DNA from: Kudoa neothunni
Taxonomy: Eukaryota > Cnidaria
Direction of reading: 5' to 3'
Assembly: GCA_964304625.1 (NCBI GenBank)
Contig: OZ199840.1
Span: 5,270,001 to 5,334,000, forward strand
Length of the DNA: 64,000 nucleotides
The notes under the pieces were generated by a model. It was given only the letters and a program-made list of their open reading frames with translations. It ran no database searches and was not told the origin of the DNA. This document shows positions 37,276 to 49,370 of this stretch, piece by piece (positions within the stretch are counted from its first letter, which is position 1; each line of letters starts with the position of its first letter). The position numbers and the translations under genes are program-made.

Positions 37276-38916
37276 AATTTTTAGAATTTCTATAAGAAAT
37301 ATTCGATATGAGAATTAACATATGATTATTTTCGCTTTTATCTCAAGCAACATGCTTTGAGATTAACAAAGTCGAAAATTAATATTTATATAATACGATA
37401 CAATTTATTAATAGTCTATTTTAGTTTCTTAAAAAATCATAGAACACCTATAATTTAACCTTTTGAACCCCAATGTTGCCAAATGACAACATTTTTATTT
37501 TATGAGTGTTTTATTCATTTAGTTACTTTTTTAAAATCTATCTTTATTACAATAATGTAGTTAATGTTATTTCGATTTTATACAAATCAATCATAATAAT
37601 TTTTGTGTTTTATTTAAAAAGCAACACAGATGAATATCTAACTCTACGGCAGGTAGAAAAAAGACTAAAGTATCCTGCAACTGAACTTGGAATTTTGAGG
37701 TTCCAATGAAATTCAAAAATACACACATATACTATTGAATAAGTTTACTCTAAAAATGAATCTAAGAAAAAAATATGTTTTGATATGTATATTATAGGGA
37801 CAGATTAATCCATGTTGTCACATGGCAACGTTCGTCCCTCGATTTAAGATTAAGTGTGTTTATACTCCGCGGAATGGATTCTGACTAGATTAGCCGACAT
37901 AGGGAGGAATAAATAGAGCATACTTTTAAAAATCATATTTTTGCCAGATGGGCACAAATCAGACGTTGGACTGGATTCGGATTCCATTTTGTATAGGCTA
38001 TATGATGGTATTGTATGTGAATACTGTTTAAGTTGGATAATGAATGCGAAAAAGTAAATAAACAACTGATATTTTTGAACCTATTTGCATTAAGTGTCAT
38101 TTCTGTTTTTGGACTACCAAAATTATATTCAATAATTCATTTCTAATGATGGAAGGGTAATTCCTTGGTTAAAAACAAAGTAACGTAGAAACAATCACAT
38201 GCACACTCCCACACATTGAAATAAACCGCGTCCCAATGTTGCCATTTGACACCATGTGTGTAACTTTTCAGTTTTTGAAATGAGTGATTCATTGTTTGGA
38301 TATTTTATATAACTTTATTTCAAATTGAATATAATGAGAAACAAAAAATTTTCAATGACTGAAGTAAATTTGGGATTGGAAAGGTTACGGGGAACACACA
38401 TGTACTGAGAAAATATATTTTTCGCGTATAATTGTAGATTTAAATATTTTTAAGTAGAATCAATAAAATAACTCAAATACAGTGGAATTTTACGAAGGTT
38501 AATTCGATAATACTTTACTAATCTGGCGGCTTTCGCGCATTCCCAATTTGTATAAATTTTTTCGTATGTTGAGGTAATTTCTTGTTTTTAATTGATTGAA
38601 AAAACTGCGAAAAACGCTATCAGCTATAATACTCACGTACAAGTGGATCAAAACCAGATGGGAGACTTGATTCAATTATACCGATAAAATACGAAGGAGG
38701 AACAACTATTGATCTTTCTCTTGAGCAATAATGTTTGCTAATAATGATGTATTCACATATTTAGACCATATTTATTGATTCATATGATTTAAATCATTGT
38801 TGGGTTGAAACATAGGGAAATTGGTCGGTTGTACGCCCTTGTAGCTGCACTTAATTGTAATTGCAATATTATCGTTTTATTTATTCCAGTGGATACAATA
38901 CTTTTCTATGTTAACG

Positions 38917-38961
<45 letters not shown>

Positions 38962-39572
38962 TTATGATAGTTTAAATTATGTAAACTTCGGAGGATTCAA
39001 AATTGTGTAGGCATATTTTTGCTGGGTACCCCACGTTGGACCACGCGTAATTTTTGTTGACGCAATAAGGGAAGAGTTAATTTTAAATAGCCGATATTTG
39101 TGCATTATGGGATTCTGTTTTGAAGCCTACTGACGTTCCATCATCAATTTAATTGCCTATGCAGAACATCCGATAAATAATTGTACAACTGTTTCTAAAT
39201 CAAACAATATATTTACTCTATTTTATTTATGCAGTAATTAATATTTCTGGATGAATATTAAAAAGAACTAGAATAGATAATATACATATTTTGGCATATA
39301 ATCCATTACACAACTGTCACACCAACAATATTAACGCAAGGAATTAAGGTCATTATAGAATGGGATGTAATTTTTATAGAAAAATTACAGGAGGAAATAT
39401 TTTTTTATGATAAATTTTAGAGGATTCCATCATATCACGAATTATCCCGAGCTTGCGCTTATTCTCCGATCACTATTCGCATTTTAGTACTGACATTTTC
39501 TGAACCATTTTTTATTATTTTCGCTAAAAATAAAAAGTACCAAACATTCGCTTTTAGTTTTAAAATAGAAAT
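37276..39572. mobile_element. Spacer with piggyBac-like palindromic ends
   Basis: Three related near-palindromes occur: TGTTGCCAAATGACAACA (37474-37491), TGTTGTCACATGGCAACG (37813-37830) and TGTTGCCATTTGACACCA (38237-38254). The first follows TTAACCTTTTGAACCCCAA, which resembles piggyBac-type TTAA-flanked ends. No transposase is recognisable between them; the 37506-37709 frame ends with a plausible KSNTDEYLTLRQVEKRLKYP stretch but has no match I know. (TA)n runs at 38923-38959. The remaining spacer up to eIF3j is AT-rich without visible genes. Confidence 0.45.
38923..38959. repeat. TA dinucleotide repeat
   Basis: About eighteen TA units, a likely cruciform-forming microsatellite. Confidence 0.9.
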
Positions 39573-40502
39573 ATGTTGTTAGTGAATGATAATTATGATT
39601 TTCTTGATTCGAACGGAGTTTGTCAGGCTGAGTCGGATTCGGATATAAAAGTGGGTGAAATGAATTGTTGGGCGTTCATCCAGCAGTTATTGTAAATATG
39701 CCGGTTATTAGGATAATTGGGATGACGCTTCCGAGGATGAAATTCCAAAGCCGATAGTCAATATTGCTTCAAGTATTTTTTTCTCAGTTCACAGCCTATT
39801 TCATCTCATTAAGAACCAAAACCGATACAAAAACCGAAAAAACCAGAACCCCTCGAAGTGGTTGAACTAACCAAAGAAGAAAAAGAACTGTACTTTTTGG
39901 TTGCCTTGGAAACGATTAAATTTTTTTAGAAAAATCAAAGAGGGGGATCGAGAAATTGCCGGGGATTTATTTGGTCCGGATTTCAAAGTTGACCAAACTG
40001 AGAATACAATTGCCACAGCTGAAAATAGCCATGAAATCTCGTTCACAGATATAAAATCGTTTGAAGTGGTGCTGGATCGATTGGCTGGTTGTATGAATAA
40101 CACAAAAATTTGTGTAATCTCATTGTTAAGAGACTCTAAATTTAATTAATTTCCTAGGATTTATCGTTGTTTACCAAAGTGTTTGGAGGATTTCTTAAAA
40201 ACTCACTCAAACAATGTATTAATCTTAATGGTTGATGGCTAGATCGACTCAGGATGGTTGATTAATTAAGGTGATGAATCAAAACTTCATGATCTGCTGC
40301 AAATTATAAGAAATATGAAAGAGGATTTAGCCAAGAAAACTAAAGTTAATAAATTAATAAATAGAGTTGAGTTTAAGTTTGTTATTTGTTATGGCTGTAG
40401 GCAGCAAAATCAAAAAGCAAAAAAGGACCAACACTTAAAGATGCAGGCACCAAACTTAAAGGAGTTCAAAGCACAAAATATTACGATGATTTTAATGGAT
40501 GA
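39573..40502 (+). CDS. EIF3J: Translation initiation factor eIF3 subunit J
   Basis: eIF3j/HCR1 homologue, an acidic factor that binds the 40S decoding centre during initiation and recycling. Seven exons join in phase: 39573-39650, 39712-39772, 39814-39889, 39930-40113, 40158-40230, 40271-40344 and 40401-40502, giving 215 residues (human 258). SDSDIK/DNWDDASEDEIPKP matches the family's acidic KDNWDDD start. VVELTKEEKEL/KIKEGDREIAGDLFG matches the LTPEE...LAKETFG region, and LHDLLQIIRNM the later helix. The basic tail SKSKKGPTLKDAGTKLKGVQ and YYDDFN are typical. The frame stops after YYDDFNG, but the very next bases in the other frame (to 40566) encode DDDYGGADGQN and GEDDFM, which is the expected C-terminus. 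A one-base shift near 40497 has therefore detached the conserved acidic end, or the assembly has an error there. Confidence 0.88.
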
Positions 40503-41638
40503 TGACTATGGAGGTGCGGATGGTCAAAACTACAACGCATATCCTGGTGAAGACGATTTTATGTAAACAAAGAGTGCAAATATTTTGTTTTTAATATACA
40601 TGCAAACATATACATATCGATTATTTGACAATATTTATTGGAATATAATTTTTCGCGCTCTTTTATTTGATGGCTGAATTGTAGTAGGAGACGCGCGCGA
40701 ACCTAATTCACTTTTTGTCTGTATAAATTTAACAATGAAAATTTTGTTCATATGAATATGATCTTTATGAATATTCAAAGTAAAATTATTTTGTAGGACA
40801 ACTGTGTTCATTAAATGGTTAATTTATTGCGATGGCAAGAGATATTGTGTGCAACTTGATTTGTTAGGTGGGTGGCATTCATGCGATCTGTAAGCATAGC
40901 AGCGACCATCGATATTTAATGCTAGTTCTACCCTTTGTGATTGAGCAAGCATGGGGAAAACCAACATCATATGTTGGGGTGTCATCATACCAAAACCAGC
41001 TCCACTAATTCAAAAGCGCTGTTTTGGTGGAAATTTAAATATTTTTAGTAGCTCTTTTGTTTAGAAGACTTTCAATGTTGAATGTGATTATTTGTTAGTT
41101 TAATTATACACCTATAATTGTTTACAATGTAAAATCAATGCATAATGAAGTATCAATATCCTTACAGAGCTGAGATTCTATTACAGTTTTTTTTATTTTT
41201 TGTTCCGCACAGAAACTTTTTCCCATATGTTAAATGCTAAGGGAGTTTAAAATAACAATACAATAATTAACTGAGTCGCAATTGACACTAGGTCTTAATC
41301 AAGCGGCATTTGAGATATCGAGAAAAATGCATCATCCTGAAGATAAGAGGGCTCTTGCTTGCCATCTTGTCATTAACAAAGGATAAGGTTGGAAAGAAGT
41401 TTCCAAGGATTTAATTAAGAATTCTGAGCTCAGCGATACGTGACGTGACTTGGCTAACAAGTGGCTATTTGCATGAATGAGAATATCTCCTGGAACAATA
41501 AGTGAGCTATTAAAAATTTGATTGGACTAATACATTAATCGGTTAAGGTTCAATTCCTCCCCATTCGGCTCCCACTGGTTTCCTGCTGTTTGCATTTTCC
41601 GGATTATGCTTATTCCCTGCAATCTTCACTTACAAAAA
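40503..41638. other. Spacer after eIF3j
   Basis: The first 60 bases are the detached eIF3j tail. A locally GC-rich stretch at about 40840-41030 includes the palindromic ACCAACATCATATGTTGGGGT. At 41279-41460 the plus strand has coding-like composition (FEISRKMHHPEDKRALACHL) broken by stops; I could not assign it. Confidence 0.4.
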
Positions 41639-42021
41639 TTTAGATAACCTAAATTATGAAGACTTATGTTACTTCAAGGATCATCCTAAAGATTTAATTA
41701 TTTTTTTTCAACAACTTGACTTGCTACCAAACCCAACTATCCCTTTATTAAATTTTAAAGATTTTATATTTTTGGAGTGTGGAACAATCAAAACTTAATG
41801 AAAGAATGGAAGAATGCCGTATTAATTCTTCCGCAACTATTGTGGTTTGGAAAAATTTTATACGTAACCCAAACAAAGTTGGTGGCCTTGGCTTAAATGT
41901 CCGTATAGACGAAAGTCAAATCTGTAAGAGGGAGTTTGTCTCGTCCACAGGAGTGGAGTCCACACCAATCGAATGGATGTTTAAAGACTCCACGGGAAGT
42001 GTGTTCTTTCTGAACTTTTAG
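41639..42021 (+). mobile_element. Relic Merlin/IS1595-like DNA transposase
   Basis: The plus strand first reads LNYEDLCYFKDHPKDLIIFF and QQLDLLPNP, the N-terminal region common in IS1595/ISXO2-like animal transposases. From 41779 one frame reads RMEECRINSSATIVVWKNFI, the helix-turn-helix region, and then GLGLNVRIDESQICKREF, which holds the first catalytic aspartate context (IDES). It ends with EWMFKDSTGSVFFL. The zinc-finger part and everything beyond the first catalytic block are missing, so this is an inactive fragment. No terminal inverted repeats were found. Confidence 0.65.
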
Positions 42022-43382
42022 ATACAATTATACATATTTATATTTTGTAGATTTTATTTTATTGTAAAAATTTATATAATTATATCTTTTTCCAATCGTC
42101 AATGAATAAATATCCATAGTAAATTACGACATTGTTAAGTTTATTTTAATTAGTGTTAACCTATTATTTTTTAGAATTATTATACACATATTTATCAAAT
42201 AATTAAAATGTTTGTATCAAATAGAAAAATCTCCCAAAAATAAAGTTAAACGTCAGATTATTACATTAACTTAGGCTCATTAGGATATAATTAAAAAAGA
42301 AATCACATATTGTAAAATATACAAAATATTCATTATTTATTTATAAAACGTAATCTTATAACGTTATATCTATCATTTTTTTTAAATTAACCAATAAAAT
42401 CTATAATATCATTAAAAATATCAGTTTATATATAATTTTTAATATTTAAAAAATAAATATTTATTTTTTTAACTCATAAGTTATGTTTAATTATGTACAA
42501 CTAAAATAAACGAGATTTTATTGTGTTTATATGCTATGAGACGTGATCCGATTATTACCGAGGATGGGCAACCGGCGGGCGTCGGAGTGGAGGGAGGAAC
42601 TGAACTTTAACCACATTAGTGTATATTTTTCCTAAAAAATATTGTAACAATTTTTCAATTATTCATAAACGGTAATTCGTTTATTCCAACCACCTCCCAT
42701 GTACAAAAATCGTTCATTTTATGATTTAATATCATTATAAAATGCTCATACACAATATGTTAGTGAATGAAGTTCTATTGACTGCAAACAAATTGATTAT
42801 TGTCATGTTAGCTGTTGCGCATACAATCCATCGGCGCATGCTTCATATGGTCTCACAATTTTAATAATTGTCATGCGTTGAGCATTTTTTCTGGTTTGAT
42901 CTAAATTGTATCATAAAATTCATAGATTTTATTATTATGCGAAATAATTTTATACTCTAAACCGTTTGGTTATGTTGTATTTATGTGGTGAATTTAAAAT
43001 GTGAATCGCCACGAATACCCTTTTTGAGAACCGTACTATTTAACTCACGTTTCACTTAAATTAATATATGATAGAACGCATCTATAGTTATTTCTAGCGC
43101 ATCTTTCCTTATAATGATTATACAAGATTCGTTTTGCTTGACTCATAACAACTGCATGTATCGTATGATGAATCTGAAGATTCGATTAAATGGTTGTTGA
43201 ATGAATTAGTTAATGTTGCTTTTTGATTAAAGACAAAAATATGAACAATAATAACAGATAAATACCGATGCTTGAGAGAGTGTCTTAAGCTGACGTTTGA
43301 ATCTGTTCCCTTTTGATATGTAGGTTTAACTTACGTCAAATATTCCAACGCGAAGATAAAATAGGAAAATATGGAATAAATT
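42022..43382. other. AT-rich spacer between two transposase relics
   Basis: Very AT-rich up to 42530. A short GC-rich island at 42541-42610 is not coding in any frame I can support. The rest shows no feature. Confidence 0.4.
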
Positions 43383-43700
43383 CAGAGAAAAAATTTTTAG
43401 TATGAAAAGTTTCGATGAAATAATTTGTAGTATTAGCAACAATCAAGTTGCTTCCATATGTGATGAATTATATGGGCACGGATTTCACAATCTCCATACT
43501 TATTTCGATAAAAGATACAGATTAATCTTAAGTGAATGGATTGTTGACTAAGGTGATGCTGAAAACTATTTTAAAAACTGCACAAATGTTAGATTGGAAT
43601 CGACAAATGAAAGATCGAAAGCGTTGTTAAAAAATTTTCAACTCCTCAAGAATTCTTCATGTCGGTTTTCTCTCCCTGAAATTCATCGGAATTTTTTTTA
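43383..43700 (+). mobile_element. Relic MULE-like transposase fragment
   Basis: From 43402 the plus strand reads MKSFDEIICSISNNQVASIC, then LILSEWIVD, an internal stop, and then YFKNCTNVRLESTNERSKAL and LLKNFQ. The N-x(2-3)-RLES-x-N patt­ern is typical of the C-terminal part of MULE transposases and their ZSWIM-like animal relatives. It carries one in-frame stop and no ends, so it is a decayed fragment. It could instead be a piece of a domesticated ZSWIM-type gene. Confidence 0.5.
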
Positions 43701-46113
43701 AAAATATAATGGTTACCAAATTTTTAAAGCCATGTAATACTATAAGTAACAACAAAACTTTCTGGCAATATTATATTCGCCTGGTACTTTATCGATCTAA
43801 TATTATTATGGAGGAAGTGTTCAAAATAAAAATTATCAGAAGGAATTGAATAAATAAAACCTGTATTTTAACAAATCGATATAATTGTTTTAAGCAAAAT
43901 AGTCTAAAATGTGAGAATTGCTAAGATAACGACAAATGAAGAGTAAAAAATAGTTTTATTTAAAAAATGAGAGGTATTTTGACAGCCTAAGTTTTTTCTA
44001 CTATTTGTAGCCAATGGAATTAAGTGTGAAAATTTGTCTCGTACGCTTGCCTCATTCGAGTTTTAACGTACGGTTTGATAGATAATTTGAATTAATTGTA
44101 CTGAATACCGTAAATAACCTATGAGTACTGTTATTAACTCAAGAAAAGTACGATTTTTATGCGTATAACATGATTGAAGTATGGTTTTAATGGACAAATC
44201 CTCCATTTAAAATCATTAAGAAAATTTTATAAAATATTTTAGGAAATATATAGCTTATCGTAATTGTGAAATCGAATTTTTAATTCTCACATATTCTAGG
44301 AGATATTCCTATCCATGCAAATAGCCACGTCTTAAAATAATATGTATATTTTGTGCATAAACATATAAACTTCACTTTTTTATCTAACGTTATTAAATAA
44401 ACAGGAAAAATTGCCGTCAACCACAAGCTAAGGTATTCCGGCATTGAATGAGCCGAATTCGGTTTTGGATACAAAAGCTGGTAGGTTTCAAAAAAAAGTA
44501 TTACACTATTTAATAGGGATGTAAATAGATTTTCTTTATTACATTTATTGTTTTAAAACTAGTGATTATTATCTAAATTAAAATTTAAAGGGCGATATAA
44601 AAAAATCAATCATTATATTTTTGCGCACACACGGAGTAAGTATATTTAATTTAGCGTATACAGCCAAAATCCGTTATTTAATACTTTTTAGGTAGCCGAA
44701 AAATGGTGTGCAATCAAAGTATCGTGTATAATAAACAATTATTGTTTATTATACACAAAATAAAAGTTTTCTTTCCCAATTTTTGTAAAATGTTTCTAAA
44801 ATATGCATCGGAACGAGTTAACAACAAGTTAGTCCATAAAATTTCAATTTCTATAATTACTGTAAAACATTTGCAATATCCGAGTGTGAAATAAACGTAA
44901 TTTACTGCATACTCGATTAAAAGCCTCATCTTTTTTTAATAAACGCTTCAAAATCGACATGCGACATACACAAATGATACAAGCTTAAAAATAAGCATAG
45001 TTGAGTATATAATTTTTTCGTCATAAGTTATTTTCCTAATTTAAATGTAAAGTTCAGGAGCAAATGACTTGACGGATTAAATGGATGTCGGAGGGGATTG
45101 ACAAAAAGACAGCTTCAGGAAATTTGAAAAAAATGCGGCATATCGAATTCAGTGGATAGGGGCTAAGGTGATGTATGTGCTTGGGAAGATGAGACCATAG
45201 AAAATAACGGTGAAGAGGTTGATGAGATTTACGTCGACACCCACAACTGCCGAGAAAAAAATATGTCTACATAAGGAGAGTGACTCTTCTTCCGATTTTA
45301 TCGACGAAAACCACCAACATTTGAAAACTTATTTTTTGAGAAGTAACTAGCTAGCATTATATGAACTTAGAATAAATATTTTCTTGGTTCTTTCTATAAA
45401 CTTTAATTTTTTTATCAGCTTACGCCAAAACGTCTAATCTGTTAAAAATTTGAAAACTTAATGCTTTTCTTTTCAAGGTGAGACTAATACAAGAACCAAC
45501 CAAAAACATGAGAAATTACTCCAAAATCCTCTGCGACTTATACACGCGTGAGGCTTATACTTGAGTATATACTGTAATACTTATGTATAATAATATTATT
45601 TGTTTGCATAAAATAGAATAAAAACTTTATCAGCCTTCAGCTATATCTGTAAACAAAATTATTTAGCAGATCACAAAGCGGCATGGTAGATAATTTGAGT
45701 GAGTTGGCTCATTCTCCAATATTACATGATATTAATAATCTTTTAGGACGAGATTATATTGAATTAATTAATTTTTGTAATGTTAAAATTATCATTAAAA
45801 ATATCAATTTGATAATAACTAGTTATATTTAAAAAATAAAGTATTAGCTGAATTACGCCAAAAAGATATTGACATTAATATTTACAAAAATAATAAGTAG
45901 ATTGAAATGTGAAAGAAAAAAAATTATCGCTTATCCTGATATTTTCAACAAGTTATCTGATTAATACTACTTTTTCAAGACATTCATTGTATGTTCTTAT
46001 TTAATCATATAATTATATTTCATTTGTTTTAAAGATGAAAGATATGATAACTTTATAAATACCGAATAAAAGAGTTGATTCTAGTCATTGGGTGATCAGA
46101 TTAAAATATTATA
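43701..46113. other. AT-rich spacer upstream of secreted family gene 1
   Basis: At 45050-45345 the plus strand has short coding-like pieces (GIDKKTASGNLKKMRHIEF; LHKESDSSSDFIDENHQHL) interrupted by stops, probably a decayed transposon. A short open frame (45684-45830) begins MVDNLSELAHSPIL. The remainder shows nothing I can support. Confidence 0.35.
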
Positions 46114-47074
46114 ATGAACTTGATTGTAGCTTTTGGTTTGACATATATTTGTATTTTTTACATATCTAGCTATCTTTAACTATTTATAGACCTCACACAA
46201 ATAGGTTTCTCTAGACAAGAATCAAACGTAATATATTTTGTTTTTGACTTACAAATAAAACACAAAATAGCTCGACTTGTCTGATCGAGCTATGACCTCA
46301 TTAAACGACGGTATAAATGCCTTTCTAAATGACGGAGTGTGTGATAATGCAAGAAAAGTAACAGGAATATATTTCTCATCGTTAAACATAGAATAGAGAA
46401 GACTTGCCCTGAGAGGCTTGGATGATTTACAGCGATTCATTAACCTGTTTCCAGAAACGGAAGAAACCTGTACAATATTGGCCATATGCATTGGATCAAC
46501 AAGTTTGACATTACCTTCATAATATTGGAGTAAATTTATGTTTACGAAATAGTAATTAGATTTAAAAATAAAGATGCCTGTGCCCCGTGCATTGTAATTC
46601 TATTTCTTTATTATAACTTTCGATTTTGCTTAAACTATAGGTGGTCTTGTACATGAACTCATTAGAACACTTCAGTGGACACCATAAAGTTCATCACGGA
46701 GTACATTATAACAATATTTATTGATGTTTGTGAATTTATAGTTATAATTTAAAATTAATCTTAATTATAAATTTTTTAATTCACTTTATAGGATAGAGGA
46801 GATTTCCTTCAGGATTCAAAAGATAAATGTTTATCAAACCACTTATGTGATCCATTTGATGAGCATGTCTATCAAAGTATTTAAATTAAAATAATTAAAT
46901 TTTAAATATTTTGTTATAATTGTAAGAATTAAATTTTATAATTTTAAGGTAACCCATCGAGATCTTTCTCAATACAACAAAAATTCCAATAACACGGACA
47001 GTTTTCTGAATGTGGTTTCACGACTTCGAGATCACCCGCTAAGAAGGATAACCATTCAATTTGATTCACCCTAG
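46114..47074 (+). CDS. Tandem secreted Cys-protein family, member 1
   Basis: Unrecognised secreted protein of 188 residues rebuilt from eight exons: 46114-46150, 46190-46227, 46271-46357, 46397-46502, 46553-46593, 46641-46700, 46792-46876 and 46962-47074. All phases close and no internal stop remains. The signal peptide starts MNLIVAFGLTYIYLTQ. Exon 2 ends RQESN, shared by all three members. Exon 4 has FINLFPETEETCTILAIC, the first C-x5-C. Exon 5 is IIRFKNKDACAPCI (C-x2-C). Exon 7 has DRGDFLQDSKDKCLSNHLC, the second C-x5-C. The last exon ends LRRITIQFDSP. There is an extra cysteine in exon 3 (DGVCDNARK) that members 2 and 3 lack. Exon lengths 38, 87, 106 and 60 bp (exons 2, 3, 4, 6) are identical to members 2 and 3. 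Weak saposin-like resemblance only. Confidence 0.78.
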
Positions 47075-47579
47075 AAAAACTTCTCATTACAATCATTATT
47101 CTCGTTTCTTTAAATATTTCAAAATTTTTGGATCGAATATAATATGTATACAAATTATTAAAACATATTAAATAATAAATAGCTATTATTTAACGTTTCT
47201 CCTTGTAAACGCATGTATATTTTATAATATAATATAAAATGAATATATAATATTTTTATGGTTATTTAAAGAATAACAATTAGTATTTAATTTTTATGTA
47301 TATTAAAGTTAATGAAAATTGTTTGAATTATTTCCAAAAAACCATCGTAAATTCTCAATTATCCTGTATCTCACCATCTAATAAAAATACCTTATTCAAA
47401 AGATACCAAATAATCATAGTTTCATTATAATCATTATTTACAAAAATAAACTCTTTTTAAATAAAAAAGAAACAGTTTTCTAAAAGAAATAATTTTTTAT
47501 TGGCGAAAAATAAAATATTATTCTTAATCAAACAGAAGAATTTGTGATAATTAAGAGGATAAATAGCATCTAAGAGTGA
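47075..47579. other. Spacer between secreted family gene 1 and NTPDase
   Basis: About 500 AT-rich bases between convergent genes (plus-strand family member 1 and minus-strand NTPDase). They should contain the two 3' ends. No feature is visible. Confidence 0.5.
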
Positions 47580-49370
47580 TCATGGGACGGATGTATCTTT
47601 TTGAACTTTAGTTGTTCTTGTTTTGTAAAGGTAGCCGATAATACCAATTAAAATCATTATTATCGACACACAAAGAACGATGATAATAATTGTGGAGTAA
47701 TGTATAGCATCACTAACGACAATATTTCTCGAGTCAACTAGCATTTTTCCTAAAGTCCATCCTGAATTATTTGTCTAATTTGATATTGTAAATATTTATT
47801 AATATTCGTAAAATCAAAAATTTACGTTAATCTCCATTTGATCATTTGGTTTGGTAAAATAATTTGCCAGAAAAATCACGTATTTAGCTCCAAAACAACG
47901 TTCATATTTACCAATGAACTAGGGATATCTTTAATTAAAACTTCTTAAAAAACTTACGCAATCGTTACTGTTGAACAGTTCAGTCATTTTATGGATCAAA
48001 ATTTTATAATCTGTTGTTTTTAGGTCGCGCGAAAAATAAGTCCACGCGCCCAACAACTAAATTTATGTTATAACATTATTAGAAAATAAATACATTCATT
48101 ATTATTGGATTGGAAACACTGACGAGTGTTTTATAGACTCCATCAAGAATACATTTAGAATTATACTGGGCGTCACTATGGGAACAAAATGCATCCAACA
48201 GCATTTTTTGACATTCACCCGCATTTGGTTTCCCAACAATGTTAATTTTTTCCGGCAAAACCATATCACCAATGAGCGTTTCTGTGCAAAAATTTTTAAA
48301 TTTTTTGGTCTTAAATTCATGTTGGAAATTCGTTGGATGACACGGACTGTCAAAAGTCGTTGGATCTGGGATAGGTGAGCTCTGAATATAGAATCGTTTA
48401 ATGTAGAAATGGATTATTGTTACTTTTATAAGTTTAATAAAATAATAGTATTTGATGTTGTTTCCGCCCCCACATTTAAAGTTGACCGACCCATATTTGT
48501 GTACATTGTTGAATAAATTAATCTCATTCCTCGCTAGGAAAGGGGGTACAATGGATTGTTCAGATATTGGGAATACAACCTGACACGAGGAGCCCCCTAT
48601 ATCGAGCACACCTTTATCTTCAACCATCTATTTAATAGTATGTGTAAAAATTGCAAGTACGTACAATTTAATATCCTATATTTCTGTCAACTAACTTTAG
48701 TTCCTGGTTTGTATATAGAGGAAATGTATCCTAACTCGGCTTCTTGATCTCCGTCAAGAACCTCCACCAATTTCACATTTGTGGATAAAGTATATTCCTT
48801 CGATAATAAATATGTCTCAATTGCATCAACTATTTGTTCAAACTTTTGGTTATTGAAGCTCTTAACGATGGAATCACGTAATACAGAATTAAATATTTTA
48901 GCGAGATACCGCAATTCTCGTAGTCCACCAGTACCAACGAATCTGATCCATATGTTTCGCTGATTGGGATTAATTTTAAATTGGTTTGTTGCATTATGAA
49001 GACAGTTCTCAATTTTAGTTTGTGCCACATTAATAATTGTTTCGGCATTGAATTCGACTAAAATTAATCAAAGTTAGGATGAAATGAATTGTTTCTTCTA
49101 CTTTCGCAATCTATTCTCACAAGGAATTTAACGGGATGCTCTCTCGATTGTTTAGGCGGCAGTTTAGAGCCTTTATCAATGAGAATACTAAAGACATTCA
49201 ATCTAGTTCCTGTAGATCCAACATCGAATACAAATCCATACTAAAATATCGTAGATGATGGTTGGTTTGTTATCCGACAAAAATAATACATAATCATTAT
49301 TATTTCTCAATGATGCTAACAGTACACCCCTAAGAAGCATCATGGAAAAAAGCCATTGCCATTGATTCAT
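47580..49370 (-). CDS. ENTPD: Ecto-nucleoside triphosphate diphosphohydrolase (CD39-like apyrase)
   Basis: Membrane apyrase hydrolysing extracellular ATP/ADP. The main exons are 49370-49290, 49240-49102, 49057-48696, 48627-48424 and 48381-48094, followed by about three shorter ones. An N-terminal hydrophobic segment (LFSMMLLRGVLL) is followed by the apyrase conserved regions. ACR1 is DVGSTGTRL, ACR2 RFVGTGGLRE, and ACR3 GDQEAELGY with the catalytic-base glutamate. ACR4 is VLDIGGSSCQ and ACR5 LGAWTYFSRD. Cysteines in the C-terminal lobe (NFCTET, DAFCSHSD, SKCIL) fit the family's disulphides. A second transmembrane helix, IIIIVLCVSIIMILIGIIGY, lies near the end, so the layout is that of the two-TM cell-surface NTPDases. 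ACR2 has GTGG where ATAG is usual, and ACR4 has CQ instead of TQ. It is transcribed opposite to, and lies between, the secreted family genes. Confidence 0.93.

Noticed and set aside
39573-40566. eIF3j as a pseudogene with several stops and frameshifts
   Set aside because: Every apparent break except the last is removed by a GT-AG intron of about 40-60 bp with matching phase, so the gene is very probably functional.
46249-46491. 80-codon minus-strand frame
   Set aside because: It is the shadow of exons 3 and 4 of secreted family member 1 on the plus strand.
46641-46700. Family member 1 broken by a stop in the C-x2-C exon
   Set aside because: I first placed exon 5 at 46641. The true counterpart is 46553-46593 (ACAPCI), and 46641-46700 is exon 6 with exactly the 60 bp of the other members.
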